A stretch of DNA of 19,779 nucleotides from Cloacibacterium caeni_C (GTDB lineage: Bacteria > Bacteroidota > Bacteroidia > Flavobacteriales > Weeksellaceae), in assembly GCA_002422665.1 (NCBI GenBank), contig DITA01000054.1:1-19779 (forward strand), given 5' to 3'. The stretch's first letter is position 1; each line of letters starts with the position of its first letter. A program made the translations under genes and the position numbers. Below are positions 1-6,947 of the stretch, piece by piece. The notes below the pieces were generated by a model that was given only the letters and a program-made list of their open reading frames with translations, ran no database searches and was not told the origin of the DNA.

Positions 1-328
1 CGATAAACATTTCTTCAGTGATTTCTGGCATTGCAAGACGCTTTGCTGACTTATTAATTCTTTCGAAATTTTTCTCAGGACGGAAAAGATACACTTCACC
101 ATCTTTATCTTTATAAGCCTTCATTCCTTCAAAACAAGCTTGCCCATAATTTACGCCCATCATTGCTGGTGTAAAAGGTAGCGGACCATATGGCATAAGC
201 CTGACTTCACCCCATTTTCCATTTTCGTACTCACATACAATCATATGATCTATAAATGCTGTACCAAATCCAATGTTTTCTGGGTCAAATTCCCCAATTC
301 TTGAGTTTGAAGTTTTTTGAATTATCAT
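1..328 (-). CDS. ilvE: Branched-chain-amino-acid aminotransferase, N-terminal part (cut by window edge)
   Basis: The first 109 residues or so are present, starting with ATG at 328 and running off the left edge. PLP-dependent transaminases of this family interconvert leucine, isoleucine and valine with their 2-oxo acids, using 2-oxoglutarate/glutamate, in the cytoplasm. The visible part has the fold-type IV N-terminal signature MGVNYGQACFEGMKAYK followed by LFRPEKNFERINKSAKR, which is typical of the longer, eukaryote-like BCAT group rather than the short enteric IlvE. The catalytic lysine lies outside the window. The gene diverges from mnmD and has a good promoter just upstream (353-382). Identification rests on motif recognition; another BCAT-group aminotransferase is a remote alternative. 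Confidence 0.93.
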   Translation of the reverse strand, partial: MIIQKTSNSRIGEFDPENIGFGTAFIDHMIVCEYENGKWGEVRLMPYGPLPFTPAMMGVNYGQACFEGMKAYKDKDGEVYLFRPEKNFERINKSAKRLAMPEITEEMFI

Positions 329-352
329 TTTAAAAATTTTAATTGGTTTCTA

Positions 353-382
353 CAAATTTAATATAATTTTTTAAATATCAAA
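353..382 (-). promoter_or_regulatory. Flavobacterial-type promoter of ilvE
   Basis: On the minus strand, TTTG (382-379) and TAAATTTG (360-353) are separated by 18 bases. This fits the Bacteroidota sigma-A consensus of a TTG-containing -33 box, a 17-23 base spacer, then TAnnTTTG. Transcription would begin a few bases downstream, leaving a leader of roughly 20 bases before the ATG at 328. Seen in sequence; activity is inferred. Confidence 0.7.
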
Positions 383-391
383 ATTTTAATT

Positions 392-399
392 TATTTTTG
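392..399 (+). promoter_or_regulatory. -7 box (TATTTTTG) of mnmD
   Basis: A perfect TAnnTTTG match sits 12 bases before the TTG codon at 412. No clear -33 TTTG is visible at the usual distance, so only the -7 element is supported. It overlaps the more upstream in-frame TTG (397-399), which argues against translation starting there. With the ilvE promoter it forms a divergent promoter pair. Confidence 0.55.
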
Positions 400-411
400 A
401 CAAAAAATACC

Positions 412-1095
412 TTGAAAAGAGAAATAAAAACCACGCTAGATGGAAGCAAAACATTGTATATCAATGATTTAGACGAACACTACCATTCTCATAACGGAGC
501 CATCCAAGAAGCAGAACATGTATTTATAAAAAATGGATTAAAAAATGTTTATGATTACGAAATCAACATTTTAGAGATGGGATTTGGCACAGGTCTTAAT
601 GCTTTAGTCACAATTAATGAATATTTGAAAAATGACAAAAATCATGTTTTTCACTATTTCACATTCGAAAAATATCCCGTAAATAATGAAGAAATCGTAG
701 AATTGAACTATGCAAAGCATTTTACATTCGAAAATGCGCAAGAAATTTATCAAAAAATCCATGAATTAGAATGGAATAAAACACATGAAATTTTGCCAAA
801 CTTCTTCTTTACTAAATACAATTTGGACTTTTTCAAGATAAAAGAGATAAATTTACCTGCAATCAATTTAGTGTATTATGATTGTTTCGGCGCAAAAGTT
901 CAACCAGATTTATGGGAAAAACCGCTATTTGAAATCGTAAAAAGCAAAATGAAAGATGGTGGACTACTCACTACTTATTCTTCAAAAGGAAGTGTGAGAA
1001 GAATTCTGAAGGAACTTAATTTCGAAGTTACTAAATTAGAAGGTCCAAAAGGAAAACGCGAAATGATTAATGCCGTTTTGAAAGAACCAAGTTAA
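412..1095 (+). CDS. mnmD: tRNA 5-methylaminomethyl-2-thiouridine methyltransferase, MnmD type (DUF752)
   Basis: This SAM-dependent methyltransferase makes the last step of mnm5s2U at wobble position 34 of certain tRNAs. It corresponds to the N-terminal half of enteric MnmC; at 227 residues there is no FAD-dependent MnmC(C) domain, so the protein is monofunctional. The SAM motif EMGFGTGLNAL lies near residues 55-65, and YYDCFGAKVQPDLW near 155-168 holds the catalytic-loop Asp of the family. I chose TTG at 412: the resulting N-terminus (Met)-KREIKTTLDGSKTLY fits the usual MnmD start, and the in-frame TTG at 397 lies inside the predicted -7 box. No in-frame ATG is available. A Nudix gene follows after 33 bases, probably co-transcribed. 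Function is confident; the start is less certain. Confidence 0.88.
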   Translation: MKREIKTTLDGSKTLYINDLDEHYHSHNGAIQEAEHVFIKNGLKNVYDYEINILEMGFGTGLNALVTINEYLKNDKNHVFHYFTFEKYPVNNEEIVELNYAKHFTFENAQEIYQKIHELEWNKTHEILPNFFFTKYNLDFFKIKEINLPAINLVYYDCFGAKVQPDLWEKPLFEIVKSKMKDGGLLTTYSSKGSVRRILKELNFEVTKLEGPKGKREMINAVLKEPS

Positions 1096-1128
1096 AAGTA
1101 AAAAAAAGCCAATCAAATAAAAAAAAAC

Positions 1129-1545
1129 ATGATAGATAAAATTAACATAAGAGTTTACGCCATTTACATTAATGAAAATCAAGAAATAATGGCTCTAGAT
1201 GAAGGTTATGCCGGACAAAAACTAATCAAATTACCTGGTGGCGGTTTAGAATTTGGCGAAGGAACCTTAGAATGTCTTCACAGAGAATTTGCAGAAGAAC
1301 TTAACCTAAAAATAAATGTTATAGAACATTTTTATACACAAGAAGATTTTTTGGTTTCTAGATTTAGAGAAAACGAGCAATTGCTTACTATATATTATAA
1401 GGTAGATATTTTAAACCTAGACGAATTGCAGATTTTAGATGAAAGTATTGAAAAAATAAAATGGATTTCCTTACGTGAAGAAAACCCATTAGAATTGCCT
1501 ATTGATCAAATCGTATTTCAGAAACTGAAGGAAAAATTATTGTAA
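1129..1545 (+). CDS. Nudix hydrolase
   Basis: A 138-residue single-domain protein. The Nudix box spans about residues 38-60: GX5EX7REUXEEXGU is matched with G38, E44, R52, E53, E56 and E57, but the usual final Gly is Asn59. Nudix enzymes cleave nucleoside diphosphates linked to another moiety, using divalent metal held by the box glutamates; the substrate cannot be read from sequence. It follows mnmD by 33 bases on the same strand. Its 3' end overlaps the stop region of the convergent nuclease gene by 9 bases, so there is no room for a private terminator. ATG start at 1129 after an A-rich leader, as is common in this phylum where Shine-Dalgarno sequences are weak. Confidence 0.88.
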   Translation: MIDKINIRVYAIYINENQEIMALDEGYAGQKLIKLPGGGLEFGEGTLECLHREFAEELNLKINVIEHFYTQEDFLVSRFRENEQLLTIYYKVDILNLDELQILDESIEKIKWISLREENPLELPIDQIVFQKLKEKLL

Positions 1546-2328
1546 GATTTCGTCTAAAACTTTAGCCAGTCTTAATCCACCTGTTAATAATTGCTCTTCT
1601 AACAATCCTGAAAATTTATAATTATAATCATAACTGTAAACGCCATTTGGTTTAGTCTGCGTGTAGATTCTGTTGGCTTTCGTATAACTATCATACAACC
1701 AATTTTCAAGAGTTCCGCTTTGTATTTTTTGGATTTCCTCTTTAGATTTATAGTCTAGCACTTTAGCAAATTCTTTATATGAATATCTTTGATAATCTAC
1801 CAATTTTGTATCCCATAAACTGTGTAAATTCGTTTGGTCTTTATTAAAAGTTAACTGGATTAAATTTCCACCTAAATCTTCCGCTCTTCCCACGTGCATT
1901 GGTTGATGTAAATCTCCCATTAAATGAACCAAAAACTTAAGCGCTACAACTTTTTCTTCTTTTGTTGAATTTTTGTTGGCGATAATTTCCTTTTGCTTAA
2001 TAATTTGATTGTAAAGATTAGGCGTATTAAGTTCTTTTAAAGATTTCTCAAATTCTGTAAAATTCTGGTTGGGTTTTACATTCACATAATGCCAAACTTC
2101 TGTTTCTTTATAAGTATTCAGCGTATCAGATTTTACGAAATCTGGCCAGTTAGCAATATAAGCTAGATTTTGTTTTCCTATAATCTTTTTAAGCTTACGC
2201 TTAGATTTATTAGAAATGTGATTTTCTGCAATTTCTGCAATGGTTCTATGTCCAATAATTCCCCATGAGTAAGCTTCTGCTGAATATAAAATGCTTACCG
2301 TAAATAATAGTTTGAATAAAAATTTCAT
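1537..2328 (-). CDS. Exported S1/P1-family nuclease
   Basis: A zinc-dependent single-strand nuclease/phosphatase of the S1/P1 family, predicted exported. I start it at ATG 2328 (263 aa) rather than an upstream in-frame codon at 2364, because 2328 gives a clean signal peptide (MKFLFKLLF..., hydrophobic to about residue 19) and leaves one base after the preceding gene's stop. The signal peptide runs directly into WGIIGHRTIAEIAE; in P1 nuclease the mature N-terminal Trp and this His bind zinc. Other zinc motifs are visible: WHYVNV, HLMGDLHQPMHVG and NLHSLWD. The set matches the trinuclear zinc site of the family. A role in nucleic-acid or phosphate scavenging is inferred. Likely an operon with the upstream DUF4294 gene. 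Confidence 0.92.
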   Translation of the reverse strand: MKFLFKLLFTVSILYSAEAYSWGIIGHRTIAEIAENHISNKSKRKLKKIIGKQNLAYIANWPDFVKSDTLNTYKETEVWHYVNVKPNQNFTEFEKSLKELNTPNLYNQIIKQKEIIANKNSTKEEKVVALKFLVHLMGDLHQPMHVGRAEDLGGNLIQLTFNKDQTNLHSLWDTKLVDYQRYSYKEFAKVLDYKSKEEIQKIQSGTLENWLYDSYTKANRIYTQTKPNGVYSYDYNYKFSGLLEEQLLTGGLRLAKVLDEILQ

Positions 2329-2329
2329 G

Positions 2330-3040
2330 TTATTTTTTTGTTTTAAAATCTCTGTATCCTTCATAAGGCTGCAAATATCCTAAATTCCAGTTAGAATACA
2401 AAAGAGATTCTACAAAAGCGTCTTGTCTATTAGCATGCGGATCATAAGGTTCTTTAATGTCTACGTCTGCAATATTTCCTTTAACATTCCACCAAAAAGC
2501 ACTCCAATTTCCACGTAATTCTTTTATGATTTCGTACACTGTTTTTCCAGTAGCTCGGTGCATTAATTTTGCAAAAATTCTACCTTCTGTAGTCGTCAAA
2601 TCCCTTAATTGGGTTTCATATTGATTCGCGAGCCCTTCTTGCCTTTTTCTGATGTAAGCTCTTTTTCTATCATCATCTATTTTAGAAAGTTCGTCTTGGA
2701 TATCTCTGTATTGCTCTAGAGCGGTAATGAAATAGGGATAAACTCTATTCAATTTTTTATTGAGAAAATAATAGAAATTACGGTCAAGTTGATTATTAAA
2801 ATGCGGTCTTTGCATGAGAAGCAACTCATCCATTACCACTACTTTTTCTCCGTTGATTTCGTAAATTCTAGCTTTTTGCTTTTCGTCGTAATAAAAAATA
2901 TTCCCAAAATCATCTTTTTGAAGTTTTTCTTTTGGAACATCTTTTAGTGCCTTCAATTCTATTTTTATAGTATCTTGTTGAGCCTGAAATGATAAGCTAT
3001 ACAACAAAAGAAATATGGTGAAAATGTTCTGAAATTTCAT
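2330..3040 (-). CDS. DUF4294 domain-containing protein, secreted or periplasmic
   Basis: A 236-residue protein recognised as the Flavobacteriia-restricted DUF4294 family by its conserved C-terminal block (EGRIFAKLMHRATGKTVYE, then GNWSAFWWN and DIKEPYDP). No biochemical function is known to me. The N-terminus MKFQNIFTIFLLLYSLSFQA is a signal peptide with likely cleavage before QQDT, so it probably works in the periplasm or at the surface. The middle (about residues 100-150) is charged and probably helical. It is the first gene of a minus-strand pair with the S1/P1 nuclease, one base apart, which suggests translational coupling and a shared envelope role. It diverges from the M42 peptidase gene across 55 bases. 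Confidence 0.85.
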   Translation of the reverse strand: MKFQNIFTIFLLLYSLSFQAQQDTIKIELKALKDVPKEKLQKDDFGNIFYYDEKQKARIYEINGEKVVVMDELLLMQRPHFNNQLDRNFYYFLNKKLNRVYPYFITALEQYRDIQDELSKIDDDRKRAYIRKRQEGLANQYETQLRDLTTTEGRIFAKLMHRATGKTVYEIIKELRGNWSAFWWNVKGNIADVDIKEPYDPHANRQDAFVESLLYSNWNLGYLQPYEGYRDFKTKK

Positions 3041-3095
3041 TATTTTTACCTGAGTTAAAATTTAATTTTAAGTATCACAAAAATCGTTCCTTTAT

Positions 3096-4172
3096 ATGAA
3101 ATTTGAAAATAAATCTTTAAAATTTTTAGAAAAATATTTGAACACTGCTTCTCCAACTGGTTTTGAGCAGAACGGACAAAAAATTTGGGCAGATTATATC
3201 AAGCCTTATGTAGACGAAATAAGAGTAGACCACTATGGAACTTGTTACGGAATCATCAATCCAGAAGCGGAATTCAAAGTAGTGATAGAAGCTCATGCCG
3301 ACGAAATTTCTTGGTACGTAAATTACATTTCTGATGATGGAATGATTTACGTAATCAGAAACGGAGGTTCAGACCAAATGATTGCTCCTTCTAAAACGGT
3401 ACACATTCACGGAGAAAAAGGCATTGTAAAAGGTGTTTTCGGTTGGCCAGCCATTCATACCAGAAGCGCAAATCCTCATGAACCAGTTCCGAAAATTGAA
3501 AATATTTTCATCGATTGCGGTTGTATATCTAAAGAAGAAGTAGAAAATTTAGGAATTTATGTAGGTTGCATGATTACTTATCCAGATGAATTTTTTGAAC
3601 TCAACGACCGTTATTTCGTTTGTAGAGCGCTAGACAATAGAATGGGCGGATTTATGATTGCCGAAGCAGCGAGACTTTTAAAAGAAAACAAAAAGAAGTT
3701 ACCTTTCGGATTATATATTACCAATTCTGTGCAAGAAGAAGTTGGTTTATATGGAGCAACGATGATTGCACAAACTATAAAACCAAATATCGCTATCGTC
3801 ACAGACGTTACACATGACACCACTACTCCACACATCGAAAAGAAAAAAGAAGGTCACATGAAATGTGGAGACGGACCAGTAATTGCTTATGCACCATCTG
3901 TTCATCACATCATCAGAGATTTAATCACAGATACCGCTAAGAAAAAGAAAATTCCTTTCCAGAGAAACGCTTTAAGCAGAGCAACAGGAACTGATACAGA
4001 TTCTTTTGCATTTTCTAACGGAGGTGTTCCTTCTGCATTAATTTCTCTACCATTAAGATATATGCACACTACCGTAGAAATGGTGGCTAAAGAAGATGTA
4101 GCCAATGTTATTAAACTCATTTATGAAACTTTGCTTCAAATAAAACCAAACATGAGTTTAAAATATTTTTAA
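3096..4172 (+). CDS. M42-family metallo-aminopeptidase
   Basis: A 358-residue cytoplasmic aminopeptidase of family M42 (glutamyl aminopeptidase / older 'endoglucanase M' labels), which trims N-terminal residues from peptides as large tetrahedral complexes. Co-catalytic metal ligands are visible: His67 in EAHADEIS, Asp180 in RALDNRMGG, Glu214-Glu215 in VQEEVGLYGA, Asp237 in VTDVTH and His324 in RYMHTTVE. N-terminal PTGFE (20-24) is also typical. Length is normal for the family. The gene stands alone: a divergent DUF4294 gene lies upstream and a strong terminator follows the stop. Exact peptide specificity cannot be told; cellulase activity, as in some database names, is unlikely. Confidence 0.92.
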   Translation: MKFENKSLKFLEKYLNTASPTGFEQNGQKIWADYIKPYVDEIRVDHYGTCYGIINPEAEFKVVIEAHADEISWYVNYISDDGMIYVIRNGGSDQMIAPSKTVHIHGEKGIVKGVFGWPAIHTRSANPHEPVPKIENIFIDCGCISKEEVENLGIYVGCMITYPDEFFELNDRYFVCRALDNRMGGFMIAEAARLLKENKKKLPFGLYITNSVQEEVGLYGATMIAQTIKPNIAIVTDVTHDTTTPHIEKKKEGHMKCGDGPVIAYAPSVHHIIRDLITDTAKKKKIPFQRNALSRATGTDTDSFAFSNGGVPSALISLPLRYMHTTVEMVAKEDVANVIKLIYETLLQIKPNMSLKYF

Positions 4173-4192
4173 CCAATATTCATGATAACATC

Positions 4193-4233
4193 ACGCTTTC
4201 AAGGGATTAGAACTTGGAAGCGTTTTTTATTTT
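4193..4233 (+). terminator. Rho-independent terminator after M42 peptidase
   Basis: An 11-bp stem (4193-4203 with 4213-4223) containing a single G-T wobble encloses a 9-base loop, followed by TTTTTTATTTT. It ends the M42 transcript before scoA. Confidence 0.85.
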
Positions 4234-4275
4234 AGATTTCAAAAAATTTGTATTTTAGAGCAAAAGAAAAATCTA

Positions 4276-4977
4276 ATGATTAATAAAACAGTAAAAAACG
4301 TAACAGAAGCTTGTGATGATATTCAAGACGGCGCTACTATTATGCTCGGAGGTTTCGGTTTATGCGGAATTCCTGAAAATTCTATCGCCGAACTCGTAAA
4401 AAAGGGAGTTAAAAACCTTACTTGTATTTCTAACAATGCTGGTGTAGATGATTTCGGGTTGGGTTTATTATTGCAAAAAAAGCAAATCAAGAAAATGATT
4501 TCTTCATACGTGGGCGAAAACGCTGAATTTGAGCGTCAATTGCTTTCTGGAGAATTAGAAGTTGAACTGATTCCTCAAGGAACTTTAGCAACTCGTTGTA
4601 TGGCTGCAGGTTACGGTATGCCTGCAATTTTCACTCCAGCTGGTGTAGGAACAGAAGTTGCAGAAGGAAAAGAAGTGAGGAATTTTAATGGAAAAGATTA
4701 TTTGTTAGAATATGCTTTTGACGCAGATTTCGCTATTGTAAAAGCTTGGAAAGGCGATACTGCAGGAAATCTCATTTATCGTTCTACCGCTAGAAATTTT
4801 AATCCAATGATGGCGATGGCTGGTAAAATTACTATTGCCGAAGTAGAAGAATTGGTAGAAGCTGGAGAACTAGATCCAGACCAAATTCACACTCCAGGAA
4901 TTTATGTTCATAGAATTTTCCAAGGCGAAAATTATGAAAAGCGTATTGAACAGAGAACTGTAAGACCTAAAAATTAA
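4276..4977 (+). CDS. scoA: 3-oxoacid (succinyl-CoA:acetoacetate) CoA-transferase, subunit A
   Basis: The alpha subunit (233 aa) of a class I CoA-transferase, which moves CoA between succinate or acetate and acetoacetate in ketone-body and short-chain acid metabolism. The N-terminal IMLGGFGLCGIPENSIAEL (about residues 23-41) is the glycine-rich CoA-transferase signature of this subunit. Later ISSYVGENAEFERQLLSGEL and AFDADFAIVKAWKGDTAGNL are typical. The beta subunit, which carries the catalytic glutamate, begins five bases downstream, so the two are co-translated in fixed ratio. The M42 terminator upstream makes this the first gene of its unit. Substrate preference (succinyl-CoA:3-ketoacid versus acetate CoA-transferase) is assigned from close resemblance only. 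Confidence 0.92.
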   Translation: MINKTVKNVTEACDDIQDGATIMLGGFGLCGIPENSIAELVKKGVKNLTCISNNAGVDDFGLGLLLQKKQIKKMISSYVGENAEFERQLLSGELEVELIPQGTLATRCMAAGYGMPAIFTPAGVGTEVAEGKEVRNFNGKDYLLEYAFDADFAIVKAWKGDTAGNLIYRSTARNFNPMMAMAGKITIAEVEELVEAGELDPDQIHTPGIYVHRIFQGENYEKRIEQRTVRPKN

Positions 4978-4982
4978 TCATC

Positions 4983-5639
4983 ATGGCTTTAACAAAAGAA
5001 CAAATTGCAATGAGAATTGCAAGAGAAATAAAAAACAACACATATGTAAATTTAGGAATTGGTATTCCTACATTGGTAGCGAATTACATTCCAGAAGGTT
5101 TTAATGTAGTGTTACAATCTGAAAACGGAATTCTGGGAATGGGACCATTTCCTTTCGAAGGCGATGAAGATGCAGATCTAATTAATGCAGGAAAACAAAC
5201 CGTTACCTTATTAAAAGGTGCATCTATTTTTGATGGCGCAACAAGTTTTGGGATGATTAGAGCTCAAAAAGTAGATTTAACGATTCTTGGCGCAATGGAA
5301 GTTTCTGAAAATGGAGACATTGCCAATTGGAAAATTCCTGGAAAAATGGTGAAAGGAATGGGCGGCGCAATGGATTTAGTTGCTTCGGCGAAAAATATTA
5401 TTGTAGCCATGCAACAAGTCAACAAACATGGCGAAAGCAAACTTTTACCAGAATGTACTTTGCCTTTAACTGGAGTGAAATGTATTAAAAAAATTGTTAC
5501 AGAATTAGGCGTTTACGAAGTAAAAGATGGCGCATTTCATTGCTTAGAAAAAGCTCCTGGAGTTTCTGTAGACGATATCAAAAAAGCAACTGCTGGAAAA
5601 TTAATCATTGATGATAATGTACCTGAAATGGTTTTCTAA
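4983..5639 (+). CDS. scoB: 3-oxoacid CoA-transferase, subunit B
   Basis: The 218-residue beta subunit. The active-site glutamate that forms the enzyme-CoA thioester is Glu47 in QSENGILGMGP, the conserved SENG motif. NLGIGIPTLVANYIPEG (about 23-39) and the glycine-rich stretch KGMGGAMDLV are also diagnostic. It works only with the A subunit encoded just upstream, as a heterotetramer. A perfect hairpin terminator follows the stop codon. Length is normal for bacterial ScoB. No accompanying acetoacetate, hydroxybutyrate or PHB gene is in the window, so the pathway context is not given by neighbours. Confidence 0.93.
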   Translation: MALTKEQIAMRIAREIKNNTYVNLGIGIPTLVANYIPEGFNVVLQSENGILGMGPFPFEGDEDADLINAGKQTVTLLKGASIFDGATSFGMIRAQKVDLTILGAMEVSENGDIANWKIPGKMVKGMGGAMDLVASAKNIIVAMQQVNKHGESKLLPECTLPLTGVKCIKKIVTELGVYEVKDGAFHCLEKAPGVSVDDIKKATAGKLIIDDNVPEMVF

Positions 5640-5653
5640 AATAATCAAAAACT

Positions 5654-5682
5654 AAAGGAACTTCAATTGAAGTTCCTTTTTT
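5654..5682. terminator. Bidirectional terminator between scoB and GNAT gene
   Basis: A perfect 11-bp inverted repeat (5654-5664 with 5669-5679) has an AATT tetraloop. On the plus strand it runs into TTTTTTATT. On the minus strand the stem is followed by TTTAGTTTTTG, so it can also stop the convergent operon whose last stop codon is at 5681. Confidence 0.88.
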
Positions 5683-5944
5683 ATTCTAAAATATCTGAGT
5701 AATCATCCTTTTTCAGGACATGCGAAGCAAGCGAACAAAGAGGTTTCACTTTTAGGTTTTTATGCCTTGCATATTCTACAGCAGTTTTTACCAATTCTGT
5801 GGCAATTCCCTTACCAGAATGTTTTTTATCTACTTCAGTATGAGTAATTTTCATCACTCCATTTACAATATTAAACTCGATATGCCCGATTTTATGCCCT
5901 TCTTCAGAGACTTTGAATCCTTTGACCAATTTACTAAATTCCAT
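5681..5944 (-). CDS. Small GNAT-like acetyltransferase (YjdJ/GTLF3-like)
   Basis: I start this at ATG 5944 (87 aa). A longer in-frame reading back to 6049 would overlap the crp-type gene in a different frame and adds residues foreign to the family. It matches the minimal single-domain GNAT group: GHIEFNIVNGVMKITHTEV forms the central strands, KKHSGKGIATELVKTAVEYAR (split as acetyl-CoA loop HSGKGIA, 42-48, and following helix) is the cofactor site, and KVKPLC ends with the family Cys70. The acceptor is unknown for most members. It is the last gene of the 7402-5681 operon, 26 bases after the Crp/Fnr regulator, and ends at a shared terminator. Confidence 0.82.
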   Translation of the reverse strand: MEFSKLVKGFKVSEEGHKIGHIEFNIVNGVMKITHTEVDKKHSGKGIATELVKTAVEYARHKNLKVKPLCSLASHVLKKDDYSDILE

Positions 5945-5970
5945 TTGTGTTTTTTGATAAGTATAGAAAA

Positions 5971-6549
5971 TTATTTTTTCCGCACCAATTCTTTTCTCAC
6001 ACGGCTCAAACTTTCTGGGGTAACACCTAAATAAGACGCCACCATCCATTGTGGAACTCTTTCAAAAATATTAGGATAAGTTTTCAAAAAATCTACATAT
6101 CTTTCTTCAGCAGTGGCTCCTAATAATTGCGTAATTCTTTTTTGTAGACTGCTTACATGTTTATGCAAAAGAACATTCTGTTTTGCAATAACTGAAGGTT
6201 GATTTTCAGCTAAAAAATCAAAATATTCTGGCGAAAGCACCAAAACTTCTGAAGGTTCTACCGCATCTATGTAATAATCTGAAGGCTGATTAAGATAAAG
6301 ACTACTTCGGTCTACTAAAATCCAGTTTTCGGGAGCAAAATGCAAGATGTGCTCTTTTCCGTTTTTATCAATGCTGTACATTCTTAGTAAACCTTTATTC
6401 ACAAAAAATGTATCATTACATACTTCGCCGGGTTGTAAGAAAAATTCGCCTTTTTGCACGTTTTTTACTTTGATTTTCTCACTACAAAACTGTACGATTT
6501 CTATAGGAGCATCAAGTAATCTAGAAATTTGAAATTGAAAATTTTCCAA
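5971..6549 (-). CDS. Crp/Fnr-family transcriptional regulator
   Basis: A 192-residue regulator with an N-terminal cyclic-nucleotide-binding-like beta-roll (about residues 20-110; KGEFFLQPGEVCNDTFFVNKG and FAPENWI motifs) and a C-terminal winged helix (about 145-190) whose recognition region reads VASYLGVTPESLSRVRKEL. There is no N-terminal cysteine cluster of the FNR 4Fe-4S type, and the canonical cAMP-binding residues are not evident, so the ligand is unknown. The start is TTG at 6549; no in-frame ATG gives a full domain. It lies 11 bases after ytxJ and 26 before the GNAT gene, inside a four-gene operon it may regulate. Regulatory targets are inference. Confidence 0.88.
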   Translation of the reverse strand: MENFQFQISRLLDAPIEIVQFCSEKIKVKNVQKGEFFLQPGEVCNDTFFVNKGLLRMYSIDKNGKEHILHFAPENWILVDRSSLYLNQPSDYYIDAVEPSEVLVLSPEYFDFLAENQPSVIAKQNVLLHKHVSSLQKRITQLLGATAEERYVDFLKTYPNIFERVPQWMVASYLGVTPESLSRVRKELVRKK

Positions 6550-6560
6550 TTGTTTTGTTT

Positions 6561-6947
6561 TTATAATGCTAAGATAAGACTTAAATCAATATTATCATGT
6601 GAAGCATGATGAATAACTTGACCGTTTTCTATGACTACAATTTGTGGACTTTGATGAACCACCGAAAATATTTGGGCAATTTGATTAGAAATATCTCGAT
6701 GATTTAATAAATCTAAATAATAAAATTTTGGCAAGTCAACTGATTCTGATTCTATTTGTCTTTCAAAATTTCTAAGAACCGTTTTGCTAATCATGCATCT
6801 GGTAGAATGTTTGAAAATCACTACTTTTCTTAGTTTTGATGCTACTATTGCATTTTCTAAATCTTCTGAAGACTTTATTTCATTCCAAAACTCTTTCAGA
6901 AAAGAACCATTAGAATTTCCGCCAAATAAATTGTTAAAAATACTCAT
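6561..6947 (-). CDS. ytxJ: Bacillithiol-system redox-active protein YtxJ
   Basis: A 128-residue thioredoxin-fold protein. FKHSTRCMISKTVLRNFE (about residues 45-62) is the YtxJ signature, with the single cysteine Cys51 and the second position usually Pro replaced by Met52. HQSPQIVVIENG (98-109) supplies the cis-proline, Pro101. The family is linked to bacillithiol as a monothiol bacilliredoxin-like protein; its precise reaction is not settled. Its ATG overlaps the TGA of the DUF1569 gene by four bases (ATGA), indicating translational coupling, and the Crp/Fnr gene follows after 11 bases. The presence of YtxJ suggests that this organism uses bacillithiol, as many Bacteroidota do. Confidence 0.88.
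   Translation of the reverse strand: MSIFNNLFGGNSNGSFLKEFWNEIKSSEDLENAIVASKLRKVVIFKHSTRCMISKTVLRNFERQIESESVDLPKFYYLDLLNHRDISNQIAQIFSVVHQSPQIVVIENGQVIHHASHDNIDLSLILAL

Noticed and set aside
2329..2364. Upstream extension of the S1/P1 nuclease to 2364
   Set aside because: It overlaps the DUF4294 gene and would place a charged stretch before the signal peptide; ATG 2328 is better.
4240..4275. TATTTTAG as a -7 box for scoA
   Set aside because: One mismatch to TAnnTTTG at a key position and no -33 TTTG at suitable spacing; cannot be supported.
5945..6049. Upstream extension of the small GNAT gene to an ATG at 6049
   Set aside because: It would overlap the end of the Crp/Fnr gene in another frame and add 35 residues foreign to the family; ATG 5944 gives the normal N-terminus.
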